This document shows positions 1-6,126 of a stretch of 21,145 bases of DNA, one piece after another. Source of the stretch: a virus; the IMG/VR virus record IMGVR_UViG_3300045107_000887, positions 1-21,145 of that record, one strand, 5' to 3'. The notes beneath the pieces were generated by a model. It did not search any database. It was not told the origin of the DNA and saw nothing but the letters and a program-made list of their open reading frames with translations. The first letter of the stretch is position 1. Every line of letters begins with the position of its first letter. Both the position numbers and the translations under genes were made by a program.

Positions 1-9
1 GGCCGGGGC

Positions 10-279
10 ATGGCGCAGCATGACGGGCCGCCCAAGGCGCGCGGCGCGCGCGGCAAGGGCATGCGCGTCATCGCCCGCGGCCATGGCGAGGCGGCGATCG
101 CCGCGCTGGCCGCGGTGATGAACGACGCCTCGGCGAGCCCGGCCGCGCGGGTCTCGGCCGCCAGCACGCTGCTGACCTGGGGCTTCGGCCGGCCGGGCCA
201 GCCGGCGGGCGAGGGCAAGGGCGAACGGGTGCGGGAACGGGTGGTGCGGCTGGGATGGGCAACCTCGGACCCGACCTGA
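10..279 (+). CDS. Small terminase-type protein, candidate (possibly 5'-truncated)
   Basis: Encodes up to 89 aa directly upstream of the large terminase and overlaps it by 25 nt, which is the usual place of the small, DNA-recognising terminase subunit. The core, about residues 22-62, is an alanine-rich helical stretch: AAIAALAAVMND, then PAARVSAASTLLTWGFGRPGQ. This resembles the short helical proteins that many proteobacterial phages carry in front of terL. No clear helix-turn-helix is visible. The frame stays open to the left edge of the window, so the true start may lie upstream and the ATG at 10 is only a minimum. The role is inferred from position and general resemblance, not from a diagnostic motif. 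Confidence 0.6.
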   Translation: MAQHDGPPKARGARGKGMRVIARGHGEAAIAALAAVMNDASASPAARVSAASTLLTWGFGRPGQPAGEGKGERVRERVVRLGWATSDPT

Positions 280-1541
280 CTCTCTACAAGCCGCGGCCGC
301 AGCAGGCCCTGCTGCACGAGTCCGTGAAACGCTTCAAGGTGCTGGTCGCCCACCGCCGCTTCGGCAAGACGGTGTTCTGCGTCAACGAGCTGATCGCCCG
401 CGCGGCCCGCAACGAGCTGTCGCGGCCGCGCTACGCCTATGTCGCGCCGCTGCTCACCCAGGCCAAGGACGTCGCCTGGGAGTACGTCAAGCACTATGCC
501 GGGCAGATACCGGACGCCTCGGTGCACGAGACCGAGCTGCGCGTCGACCTGCCGGGCGGCGGCCGGATCCGTCTCTATGGCGCCGATAATCCGGACCGGC
601 TGCGCGGGCTCTATCTCGACGGCGTGGTGCTCGACGAATATGCGCAGATGCAGCCGCGGATCTGGCCGGAGGTGATCCGCCCGGCGCTGGCCGACCGCGG
701 CGGCTGGGCGGTCTTCATCGGCACGCCGATGGGCCGCAACGCCTTCCACGCGCTCTATCACCGGGCGCTCGGCGACCCGGCCTGGCACGCGGCGATGTTC
801 CGGGCCTCGCAGACCGGGATCATCGCATCCTCGGAGCTGGAGGCGGCGCGGCTCGACATGAGCGAGGAGCAGTACGCGCAGGAGTTCGAGTGCAGCTTCG
901 ATGCGGCGGTCGTCGGCAGCTATTACGGCCGGCTGATCACCGCCGCCGAAGGCGAGCGGCGGGTCGGCACGGTGCCGTGGGAGCCGGCGGCGCCGGTGGT
1001 CACCGGCTGGGACCTCGGCATCGGCGATTCGACGGCGATCTGGTTCGCCCAGGCGGTCGGCGGCGAGGTCCGGCTGATCGACTATCTCGAGAACAGCGGC
1101 GCGGCGCTCTCCTGGTATGCCGGCGAGCTGATGGAGCGGCGGCAGCGCGGCTGGGCCTTCGCCGAGCACCTGCTGCCGCACGACGCCCAGGTGCGCGAGC
1201 TCGGCACCGGCAAGAGCCGGGTCGAGACGCTGCGCGGGCTCGGCATCAACCCGCGGGTGCTGCCGGCCCTGCCGGTCGATGACGGCATCAATGCCGCCCG
1301 CCTGCTGCTGCCGCGCTGCTGGTTCGACCGGGCGCGCTGCGAGCGCGGGCTCGACGCGCTGCGCCAGTACCGGCGCAGCTGGGACGAGCAGCGCAAGGCC
1401 TTCAGCAGCCGGCCGCTGCACGACTGGACCAGCCACGCCGCCGACGCCTTCCGCTATCTCGCGGTCGGCCTCCGGCCGCCGCCGCGCAAGCGGCCCTCCG
1501 GCGAGGCCGGCGTGCTCGCCGCCGGCGGCTGGATGGGGTGA
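255..1541 (+). CDS. terL: Large terminase subunit (packaging ATPase/nuclease)
   Basis: 428 aa, the DNA-packaging motor that translocates and cuts concatemeric DNA at the portal. The ATPase half shows a Walker A-like motif AHRRFGKT (residues 32-39), a Walker B GVVLDEYA with acidic D127-E128, and a coupling motif IGTP (155-158). The RNase H-like nuclease half shows GWDLGIGDS with D253 first, a middle LPHDA (D309) and a late HDWTSHAADAFRY with D397, matching the expected three acidic positions. Length is normal for the family. The ATG at 255 lies inside the end of the upstream gene, so the two are probably translationally coupled. A heptamer repeat array starts 2 nt after the stop. Confidence 0.95.
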   Translation: MGNLGPDLTLYKPRPQQALLHESVKRFKVLVAHRRFGKTVFCVNELIARAARNELSRPRYAYVAPLLTQAKDVAWEYVKHYAGQIPDASVHETELRVDLPGGGRIRLYGADNPDRLRGLYLDGVVLDEYAQMQPRIWPEVIRPALADRGGWAVFIGTPMGRNAFHALYHRALGDPAWHAAMFRASQTGIIASSELEAARLDMSEEQYAQEFECSFDAAVVGSYYGRLITAAEGERRVGTVPWEPAAPVVTGWDLGIGDSTAIWFAQAVGGEVRLIDYLENSGAALSWYAGELMERRQRGWAFAEHLLPHDAQVRELGTGKSRVETLRGLGINPRVLPALPVDDGINAARLLLPRCWFDRARCERGLDALRQYRRSWDEQRKAFSSRPLHDWTSHAADAFRYLAVGLRPPPRKRPSGEAGVLAAGGWMG

Positions 1542-1543
1542 CA

Positions 1544-1590
1544 GAGGACAGAGGTCAGAGGTCAGAGGACAGGGATCAGAGGACAGGGGC
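1544..1590 (+). repeat. Heptamer repeat array between terL and portal
   Basis: Six consecutive 7-nt units fill 1544-1585: GAGGACA, GAGGTCA, GAGGTCA, GAGGACA, GGGATCA, GAGGACA. A diverged unit follows. The consensus is GRGRWCA, all in the same orientation. The array occupies almost the whole gap between the terL stop and the portal ATG. Related units recur near 6057-6105 and 8283-8368. Here the array is only direct, so it cannot fold into a long hairpin by itself. Its purine-rich GAGGAC units might contribute to ribosome binding for the portal gene (inference). Confidence 0.85.
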
Positions 1591-1598
1591 AGGGTCGG

Positions 1599-3638
1599 AT
1601 GGCGAGCGAGAAGGATCTGCTGAAGGAGGCCCGGGAGGCGTACCAGGCCTGCGTCGAGGCCGAGAGTGCGGATCGCAGCGAGGCGCTGGATGACCTGAAG
1701 TTCGCGCGGCTGGGGGAGCAGTGGCCGCTGCAGATCCGCAATGCGCGGGAGCGGGCGAACCGGCCCTGCCTGACGATCAACCGGCTGCCGGCCTTCATCC
1801 GCCAGGTGGTCAACGACGCGCGGCAGAACAAGCCGAGCATCAAGGTCCATCCGGTGGACAGCGGCGCCGACGTGGCGACGGCGAAGGTGCTGGACGGGCT
1901 CATTCGCAACATCGAGCAGGCGTCGGACGCCGACGTCGCCTACGACACGGCGGCCGATTTCGCGGTCACCATCGGGTTCGGCTATTTCCGCATCGCGGTC
2001 GACTGGGCGCACCATGACAGCTTCGAGCGCGACATCCGCATCGAGCGGATCGCCAATCCCTTCGCCGTGCATGGCGACCCGCGCAGCCAGGCGGCGGATT
2101 CATCGGACTGGGACACCGCCTTCGTCTGCGACCTGGTGAGTCGCGACGAGCTGCAGGCGCGCTGGAAGGGCGCCGACCCGGTCGACTGGAACGACCTCGG
2201 CTATGGCCGGCTGCAGCAGCCCTGGGCCGAGGGCGAGGACGTGACGATCGCCGAGTGGTGGCGCCGCGAGGAGGTGACGGTCACCCTGCTGCGGCTCTCC
2301 AACGGCGAGATCGTGCAGCAGGACGCCTTTGCCGCCGCCGCCGACCTGTTCCAGGCGCTCGGCATCGTGCCGGTGGCGGAGCGGCCGGCCAAGGGCTGGC
2401 GGGTGACCCAGCGCATCCTGACCGGCGCCGAGATCCTCGAGACCAATCCGTGGGCCGGGCGCTGGATCCCGATCGTGCCGGTCTATGGCGACGAGGTGAA
2501 CGTCGAGGGCCGCCGCCACTTCCGCAGCCTGATCCGCGACGCCAAGGATCCGCAGCGGATGTTCAACTACTGGCGGACCACCGCCACCGAGCTCGCCGCG
2601 CTGCAGCCGCGCGCGCCCTTCATCGGCCCGGAGGAGGCGTTCCAGGGCGAGGACGCCGCCAAGTGGGACAAGGCCAACACGGAGACCTACAGCTACATCT
2701 CCTATCGCGGCGCGGTGCCGCCGCAGCGCCAGCCGATGCCGCCGGCCGCGGCCGGCGCGCTGCAAGAGGCGCTCGCCGCCGGCGACGACATCAAGTCGGT
2801 GACGGGGCTCTACGACGCCAGCCTCGGCCAGCGCAGCAACGAGACCAGCGGGCGGGCTATCCTGGCGCGGCAGCGCGAGGGCGACGTCAGCACCTTCCAC
2901 TTCGTCGACAACCTGTCGCGCGCCATCCGCCACGCCGGCCGGATCCTGCTCGACCTCATCCCGCGGGTCTATACCGGGGAGCGGATCGTCCGGGTGCTGG
3001 GCGAGGACGGCAGCGCCGCCAGCGTGCGGCTGGGATCCGCGCCGGGGCCTGCGGACCCCGGGACCTCGGCCTTGGGCGCGCCGCCCCCGCCGGAGGGCGC
3101 CGCCGCCGCGCCGCCGGCGGGGGCCGAGCGGATCTACGACCTCGCCGTCGGCAAGTACGACCTGACGGTGCAGTCCGGCCCGAGCTACACGACGCGCCGC
3201 CAGGAGGCAGCCGAGCAGATGATGCAGCTGCTGCAGGCCTTCCCGCAGGCCGCCCCGCTGATCGGCGACCTGGTCGCGCGCAACCTCGACTGGCCCGGCG
3301 CCGACGAGATCGCCGAGCGGCTGCGCACGATGGCGCCCGGCGGCGTGGGGGGCGGCGCGCCCGGCGGCGCGGCGGCCGACCCGCGGGCGCAGCAGGCGCG
3401 GCAGCAGATGCAGCAGCAGATGGGCGAGCTCGCGCAGCAGCTGCAGCAGATGGCGGCGGCCAGGGCGAAAGCCGAGCAGCAGCTCGCGGCGCTGCAGGGC
3501 GACCGCGCGGTCGAGCAGTCGAAGATCCGGGTCGACGCCTACAAGGCCGAGACCGACCGCCTCAAGGCGATGAGCGAGATCCAGCGCACGCAGCTGGCGA
3601 CACCGCCGGCGGAGGCCGCTGGCCCGAGCGTTCCTTGA
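1599..3638 (+). CDS. P22-type portal protein
   Basis: 679 aa, the dodecameric head vertex ring through which DNA enters and leaves. The N-terminal 100 residues contain the P22-portal-type signature RANRPCLTINRLPAFIRQVV followed by NDARQNKPSIKVHP. The core continues with the VTIGFGYFRI and ANPFAVHGDP segments and with SVTGLYDASLGQRSNETSGRAI, typical of this family. About residues 478-509 form a Pro/Ala/Gly-rich linker not expected in the core. About 598-663 form a Gln-rich amphipathic coiled coil, like the helical barrel at the C-terminus of P22 portal. The length is close to that of P22 gp1. It is placed between terL and scaffold as in P22, apart from the accessory insert that follows. Confidence 0.93.
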   Translation: MASEKDLLKEAREAYQACVEAESADRSEALDDLKFARLGEQWPLQIRNARERANRPCLTINRLPAFIRQVVNDARQNKPSIKVHPVDSGADVATAKVLDGLIRNIEQASDADVAYDTAADFAVTIGFGYFRIAVDWAHHDSFERDIRIERIANPFAVHGDPRSQAADSSDWDTAFVCDLVSRDELQARWKGADPVDWNDLGYGRLQQPWAEGEDVTIAEWWRREEVTVTLLRLSNGEIVQQDAFAAAADLFQALGIVPVAERPAKGWRVTQRILTGAEILETNPWAGRWIPIVPVYGDEVNVEGRRHFRSLIRDAKDPQRMFNYWRTTATELAALQPRAPFIGPEEAFQGEDAAKWDKANTETYSYISYRGAVPPQRQPMPPAAAGALQEALAAGDDIKSVTGLYDASLGQRSNETSGRAILARQREGDVSTFHFVDNLSRAIRHAGRILLDLIPRVYTGERIVRVLGEDGSAASVRLGSAPGPADPGTSALGAPPPPEGAAAAPPAGAERIYDLAVGKYDLTVQSGPSYTTRRQEAAEQMMQLLQAFPQAAPLIGDLVARNLDWPGADEIAERLRTMAPGGVGGGAPGGAAADPRAQQARQQMQQQMGELAQQLQQMAAARAKAEQQLAALQGDRAVEQSKIRVDAYKAETDRLKAMSEIQRTQLATPPAEAAGPSVP

Positions 3639-3668
3639 CCCAGCCAGAGAGGCCGTGTCGGCGAGGAT

Positions 3669-3713
3669 GTGGCGGGCGCGGCAGCGGAGGCCGATGTCGG
3701 CGAGGCCGCCGCG
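3669..3713 (+). pseudogene. Possible fossil of the scaffold gene 5' region
   Basis: Thirty nt after the portal stop, this 45-nt stretch reads VAGAAAEADVGEAAA. It aligns without gaps to codons at 6241-6285 of the scaffold gene, which read MSDAAAEADAGEPAA. Roughly 35 of 45 bases match by eye. It then runs directly into sequence related to the gene at 12028-12360. The simplest reading is that scaffold once followed the portal here and was split by the accessory insert. The stretch is alanine-rich and GC-rich, so chance similarity is a real alternative. Confidence 0.4.
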
Positions 3714-3904
3714 ACCGCGACGATGATTAGCGAGCCGCGCATCGGGCCGAGAAGCGCGATGTCCCTCGAGCCGCCGACCCCAACCGGTGGGCCGAGCTGG
3801 GTGACGGCACCGTCTACTGGTCGAGCCAAGGGCAATCAAATAGCGCGATTGACGCACGCGAACGCGGTGAGCGTCGGCCGCATCTCCGTCTTCCGATCAT
3901 CGGT
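3714..3904 (+). pseudogene. Frameshifted copy of the 3' half of the small beta-rich protein gene at 12028-12360
   Basis: Read in pieces, this stretch gives ISEPRIGPRSAM, then AELGDGTVYWSSQGQ, then RLTHANAVSVGR. The intact gene at 12028-12360 has INDPRIGPSSAM, AELGNGTAWWSSKGK and TLTHANAVSVDR in the same order. The middle piece is in a different frame from the outer two, so at least two compensating indels are present and no full product can be made. The match continues to the final TTCCGATCATCGG, which abuts the next gene in both loci. It is a decayed duplicate, not a functional gene. Confidence 0.85.
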
Positions 3905-3910
3905 GACACC

Positions 3911-4633
3911 ATGGCTGGATTTCCGAGCAGAGGTGCAGAGCGGGCCGCCAAGAGGAGCCGTGGCCTGCTGTCGAGCGGCGCAGAGCCGGCGCCACAATGG
4001 ACCGACCCGGCCGGCTACTGGAATCAGGTCGGCGCGGAGTGGCTGTTCGCGCCGGGCGGCGGGATCGCTGGCAACCCCATGTCCCTGCCGCCGGACCGCT
4101 CGGGAGAGGGGCGGCTGCTTGAATTCCTGGCGGGATCGACGCCAATCATCGGAGAGGCAATGTCGGCACGGGATTTCGGCCGCTACGGCGCCGAGGCGTA
4201 CCTGCGGGCGCAGCAGGGTGACTATGCCGGGGCGGTGCGGCAATTGCCCGGGCTTGTGCTATCGGGGCTCGGCATGGTGCCGCTGTTCGGCGGCATCACT
4301 CGCGAGGGGGCCAGAGCGGTCGACGATCTGCTGCGGGTGCCTGCGCATCTGCGTTCGGAAGCAGGCGCTTCAACGCGCACTTTGATGGTGTCCGCGCGGG
4401 GGCCAGGCGGGATGGAGCTGCCGGAGATTCGAGTCCTGCAGAACCCGACCGTGGACATGATCCAAAAGGCGCTCGCCAGCAGCAAGGGCGGGCAGCTGCG
4501 GTACCTGTTCGAGGGCAAGGATAAGGCGGTCTGGGACGCGTACCTGGCCACTCACGATGAGGTGGCCGACTATCTTCGTCGGCAGCACGGGTTCATGGAC
4601 CCTCAATACAGCCAGGACGTGACCTACCCCTAG
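3911..4633 (+). CDS. Putative phage-delivered effector with shared RSRGLL leader (C-terminal domain unidentified)
   Basis: 240 aa. The leader AAKRSRGLLSSG (residues 13-24) matches the leader of the broken nuclease gene at 12365-13336; the two share a 17-nt identical stretch (GGAGCCGTGGCCTGCTG), and everything after it differs. Residues 30-135 contain Gly/Leu-rich, possibly helical segments (EFLAGSTPIIGEAMSA, LPGLVLSGLGMVPLFGG). The C-terminal 70 residues include LPEIRVLQNPTVDMIQKAL, GGQLRYLFEG and WDAYLATHDEVADYL. I associate these with a small C-terminal domain at the end of other phage virion-associated proteins, but I cannot name it. No strong ribosome-binding site precedes the ATG. The stop overlaps that of the opposing gene in a CTAG. 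A role as an ejected toxin-like protein is inferred from the paralogue. Confidence 0.6.
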   Translation: MAGFPSRGAERAAKRSRGLLSSGAEPAPQWTDPAGYWNQVGAEWLFAPGGGIAGNPMSLPPDRSGEGRLLEFLAGSTPIIGEAMSARDFGRYGAEAYLRAQQGDYAGAVRQLPGLVLSGLGMVPLFGGITREGARAVDDLLRVPAHLRSEAGASTRTLMVSARGPGGMELPEIRVLQNPTVDMIQKALASSKGGQLRYLFEGKDKAVWDAYLATHDEVADYLRRQHGFMDPQYSQDVTYP

Positions 4634-4932
4634 CGCTGGTTCGCCACCCTCAAGGGCGGCGGCGGCGGGCAATCACAGGGCCCGGGCAGCGGGCCGCCGG
4701 TCAGCGATAGCCAAGCCTGCTCGGCGGCAAGCAACCGGCGGCGGGCCGCAAGAATCCGCGCGGCGCACTTGGCGGGGCCATTGCCGGGCAGGAAGTCGCC
4801 GAGCGCGCGCATGCGGTCGGCGCCGGTTACGGCGTGGCGGGCGAAGTGCAGCTCATCGGCGGCGACTGCGATGGGGTCGGTCTGATCGACCCGGCAGCCG
4901 CCGTCGACGATCGTAATGATCGGGTCTGGCAT
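4630..4932 (-). CDS. Minus-strand small protein of unknown function
   Basis: 100 aa if started at the ATG at 4932; an ATG at 4941 is also in frame. Codons end strongly in G or C on this strand and both strands offer no better long frame, so it looks like a real gene. The N-terminus, PDPIITIVDGGCRVDQTDPI, looks beta-rich. A helix AARILAARRRLLAAEQAWLSL follows, then a short Pro/Cys tail with CDCPPPPP. No family is recognised. It points towards the effector gene at 3911-4633 and their stop codons interlock. A good extended -10 lies 7 nt before the ATG at 4932, so it may be transcribed alone as a leaderless message. A partner or immunity-like role is possible from position only. Confidence 0.55.
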   Translation of the reverse strand: MPDPIITIVDGGCRVDQTDPIAVAADELHFARHAVTGADRMRALGDFLPGNGPAKCAARILAARRRLLAAEQAWLSLTGGPLPGPCDCPPPPPLRVANQR

Positions 4933-4939
4933 GGACAGC

Positions 4940-4948
4940 ATTGTAGCA
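4940..4948 (-). promoter_or_regulatory. Extended -10 promoter for the 4932 minus-strand gene
   Basis: On the minus strand the sequence reads TGC-TACAAT, an extended -10 element matching TATAAT at 5 of 6 positions. It ends 7 nt before the ATG at 4932. Transcription would start at about the first base of that codon, which implies a leaderless mRNA. No convincing -35 is seen, which is normal for extended -10 promoters. A very similar element sits before the gene at 5766. Confidence 0.5.
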
Positions 4949-5012
4949 CTGGAAGCGTGATATCCGATAATTTTCGGCAGATCGTAGTCGGCGCGCACGA
5001 CCCCGCTAGGCC

Positions 5013-5255
5013 CCGCATATTTCCGCCGTTGCGAAGCAGGACCCCGCGCCGCCGGACGGGCAGGGCGGCCGACCCGGAGCGAGTGAGGATGTGGGCGTCG
5101 TGCTGGACCCGGCGCGACATCGATCCGGGCTCGACCCGGCGAAGGCTCAATCCACGGGTTTGTTGGCCGGGCTCGCGGCGGCGGAGCTCATCGTGCCGAT
5201 CGCCGGCTCTGCCGCCGGCGGCGATGCGGGGACCGCGCCGGCAACGGCCCGATGA
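5013..5255 (+). pseudogene. Orphan C-terminal end, copy 1, of a phage effector/virion protein
   Basis: An open plus-strand frame without a credible start reads SEDVGVVLDPARHRSG, then LDPAKAQSTGLLAGLAAAEL, and ends at a TGA at 5253-5255. The pattern 'xDPxxIRSxFAxFDPxKxxSxDLLAGLA' is what I know as the extreme C-terminus of many large phage proteins that end in nuclease or ADP-ribosyltransferase-like domains. Only this tail is left; no catalytic region precedes it, because a TAG in frame lies just upstream and the minus-strand gene occupies the space. It is closely repeated about 330 nt downstream. Its last 109 nt overlap the end of the minus-strand gene at 5147-5374. Confidence 0.5.
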
Positions 5256-5374
5256 ATGAAGGCTGAAACGGACATGCGGGCGGCCGCCGCAGCTTGCTTG
5301 ATGCCGGCAACCTGATACGGCTCGAAGCTGACCAGCAGCGTGCAGCCGTAGTCGTCTCCATAAGATTCACTCAC
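5147..5374 (-). CDS. Ribbon-helix-helix-like protein, copy 1 (5' end decayed)
   Basis: Up to 75 aa from a GTG at 5374. The central part, TLLVSFEPYQVAGIKQ followed by ARMSVSAFIHRAV, fits a ribbon-helix-helix layout: one short beta strand, then two helices, as in Arc/CopG-type DNA-binding proteins and antitoxins. A Pro/Ala/Ser-rich tail follows. It is clearly a duplicate of the gene at 5476-5766. Upstream of the GTG the similarity continues (YIPKDVSE against HIPKDVSE), but a 1-nt length difference breaks the frame and the region holding the promoter in copy 2 is not present here. The copy is therefore probably silent or translated only from the internal GTG. DNA binding is inferred from the pattern alone. 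Confidence 0.5.
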   Translation of the reverse strand: MSESYGDDYGCTLLVSFEPYQVAGIKQAAAAARMSVSAFIHRAVAGAVPASPPAAEPAIGTMSSAAASPANKPVD

Positions 5375-5379
5375 ATCCT

Positions 5380-5584
5380 TTGGGATGTAAGAACGCAGTG
5401 CTTTATCGAAAGCGGCTCTTCATCGACCCCGACGCGCATTCGATCCGTGTTCGCCAAGTTCGACCCGGCGAAGGCTCAGTCGACGGACTTGCTGGCCGGG
5501 CTCGCCGCGGCGGGGCTGATCGTTCCGGTGTCGGCTGCAGCCGGCGACGGCGATGCCGCGACCGCAGCGGCGACGGCCCGATGA
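5380..5584 (+). pseudogene. Orphan C-terminal end, copy 2, with one frameshift
   Basis: One frame gives RLFIDPDAHSIR and a second gives IRSVFAKFDPAKAQSTDLL, then AGLAAAGLIVPVSAAAG to a TGA at 5582-5584. Joined at the IR(S) around 5442-5450 they form one continuous, sensible C-terminus, so a single frameshift separates them. The DNA from about 5420 to 5584 is a close duplicate of copy 1 (about 5100-5255), including the final ACGGCCCGATGAATGAAGG. As in copy 1, the end overlaps the 3' end of a minus-strand ribbon-helix-helix-like gene by 109 nt. No catalytic domain remains upstream. Confidence 0.5.
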
Positions 5585-5766
5585 ATGAAGGCCGTGACCG
5601 ACATCCGGGCCACAGCTGCAGCATGCTCGATGCCGGCAACCTCCTGGGGCTCAAAGCCGACAAGCAGCCTGCCGTGGCTGGAACCGTCGTCGAAGAACTC
5701 GCTCACATCCTTCGGGATGTGAGAGACATGGTATCTCTTCGGGAGCGGCTGATCTTCATCGCGCAC
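5476..5766 (-). CDS. Ribbon-helix-helix-like small DNA-binding protein, copy 2 (intact)
   Basis: 96 aa from a GTG at 5766. The N-terminus contains SHIPKDVSEFFDDG. The core RLLVGFEPQEVAGIEH followed by ARMSVTAFIHRAV has the strand-helix-helix spacing of Arc/CopG-type proteins, with the xxSVxAFIxRAV second-helix pattern typical of that fold. An Ala/Pro/Ser tail ends the protein and lies antisense to the plus-strand orphan end. A good extended -10 (TGC-TATGAT) stands 6 nt before the GTG, so a leaderless transcript is likely. Arc/CopG proteins often act as antitoxins or operon repressors. Whether this one represses a neighbour or pairs with an effector cannot be read from the sequence. Confidence 0.6.
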   Translation of the reverse strand: MRDEDQPLPKRYHVSHIPKDVSEFFDDGSSHGRLLVGFEPQEVAGIEHAAAVARMSVTAFIHRAVAAAVAASPSPAAADTGTISPAAASPASKSVD

Positions 5767-5772
5767 CTAAAC

Positions 5773-5781
5773 ATCATAGCA
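5773..5781 (-). promoter_or_regulatory. Extended -10 promoter for the 5766 minus-strand gene
   Basis: On the minus strand this reads TGC-TATGAT, an extended -10 with 5 of 6 matches to TATAAT. It ends 6 nt upstream of the GTG at 5766, so transcription should start at or next to the start codon. No clear -35 is present. It closely resembles the element at 4940-4948, which suggests that both minus-strand genes are expressed independently of the late structural operon. Confidence 0.5.
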
Positions 5782-5797
5782 CAAGCGCGGATGAAGC

Positions 5798-5938
5798 ATG
5801 GCCGACCCCCGGCAGACCATCATCAGCGCCCTGCAGCAGGACCCGGAGCAGCCGGGTAGGCAGGGCGGCCGCTGGCCGAACTTCCACCAGCCCGGCCACC
5901 GGAGCTGCGCGGCAACATCGGTCCGCGGCGCGACCTGA
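5798..5938 (+). pseudogene. Short ORF, probable 5' remnant of another effector-type gene
   Basis: An ATG opens a 46-aa frame starting MADPRQTIISALQQDPEQP and ending at a TGA at 5936-5938. The start resembles the N-termini of phage virion proteins, but the remainder becomes Arg/Gly-rich and has no recognisable fold. The section around 5830-5870 resembles 5036-5080 by eye (both contain GGCAGGGCGGCCG), another sign that this insert is built from repeated fragments. It is most likely a decayed start and not a working gene. Confidence 0.35.
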
Positions 5939-6016
5939 TCGCCGGGCCACGACTGCGACGAGCCGGGCGTGGTGCCGCGCCATCCGCGCGCCGAGAGCCG
6001 CATGATGCCCGAGATC

Positions 6017-6058
6017 GATGCCGAGCGCCTGAACGCGACGAGCGAGATCCAGGGCACA
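6017..6058 (+). pseudogene. Fossil of the portal gene 3' end
   Basis: These 42 nt read DAERLNATSEIQGT. They align codon for codon with 3549-3590 of the portal gene, which reads ETDRLKAMSEIQRT, and GAGCGAGATCCAG is identical. The block sits just upstream of the intact scaffold gene, where the end of a portal gene would be expected in a P22-type order. Together with the scaffold-like piece after the real portal, it marks the right border of the accessory insert. Confidence 0.6.
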
Positions 6059-6093
6059 GAGGACAGAAAAGCAGAACCCAATCTGTCCTCTGT
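6056..6093 (+). terminator. Perfect 12-bp hairpin built from heptamer units
   Basis: CAGAGGACAGA at 6057-6067 is exactly complementary to TCTGTCCTCTG at 6082-6092, with one more A-T pair outside and a 14-nt loop. Further units of the same family (TGTCCTC, TGATCCC) follow to about 6105. There is no U-run, so it is not a classical intrinsic terminator. It may block read-through from the insert, or act as an RNA stability or processing hairpin before the scaffold message. Confidence 0.45.
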
Positions 6094-6126
6094 CCTCTGA
6101 TCCCTGTCATTTGAAAGGAGAAGCCC

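Larger units (their letters stand above)
5131..5735. repeat. Tandem duplication of about 260-290 nt (RHH-like gene plus orphan C-terminal end)
   Basis: About 5131-5389 and 5459-5723 are similar along their length. Both begin with TCGACCCGGCGAAGGCTCA and share ACGGCCCGATGAATGAAGG, GATGCCGGCAACCT and CTCACATCCTT(T/C)GGGATGT in the same order. Each unit contains an opposed pair: a plus-strand orphan C-terminal end and a minus-strand ribbon-helix-helix-like gene. The copies have diverged noticeably, so the duplication is not recent. Confidence 0.85.

Noticed and set aside
2100-3857. 585-aa open frame on the minus strand opposite the portal gene
   Set aside because: It is very rich in Arg, Leu, Gly and His, has no family pattern, and lies entirely opposite a clearly recognised portal gene. 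It is a by-product of high GC.
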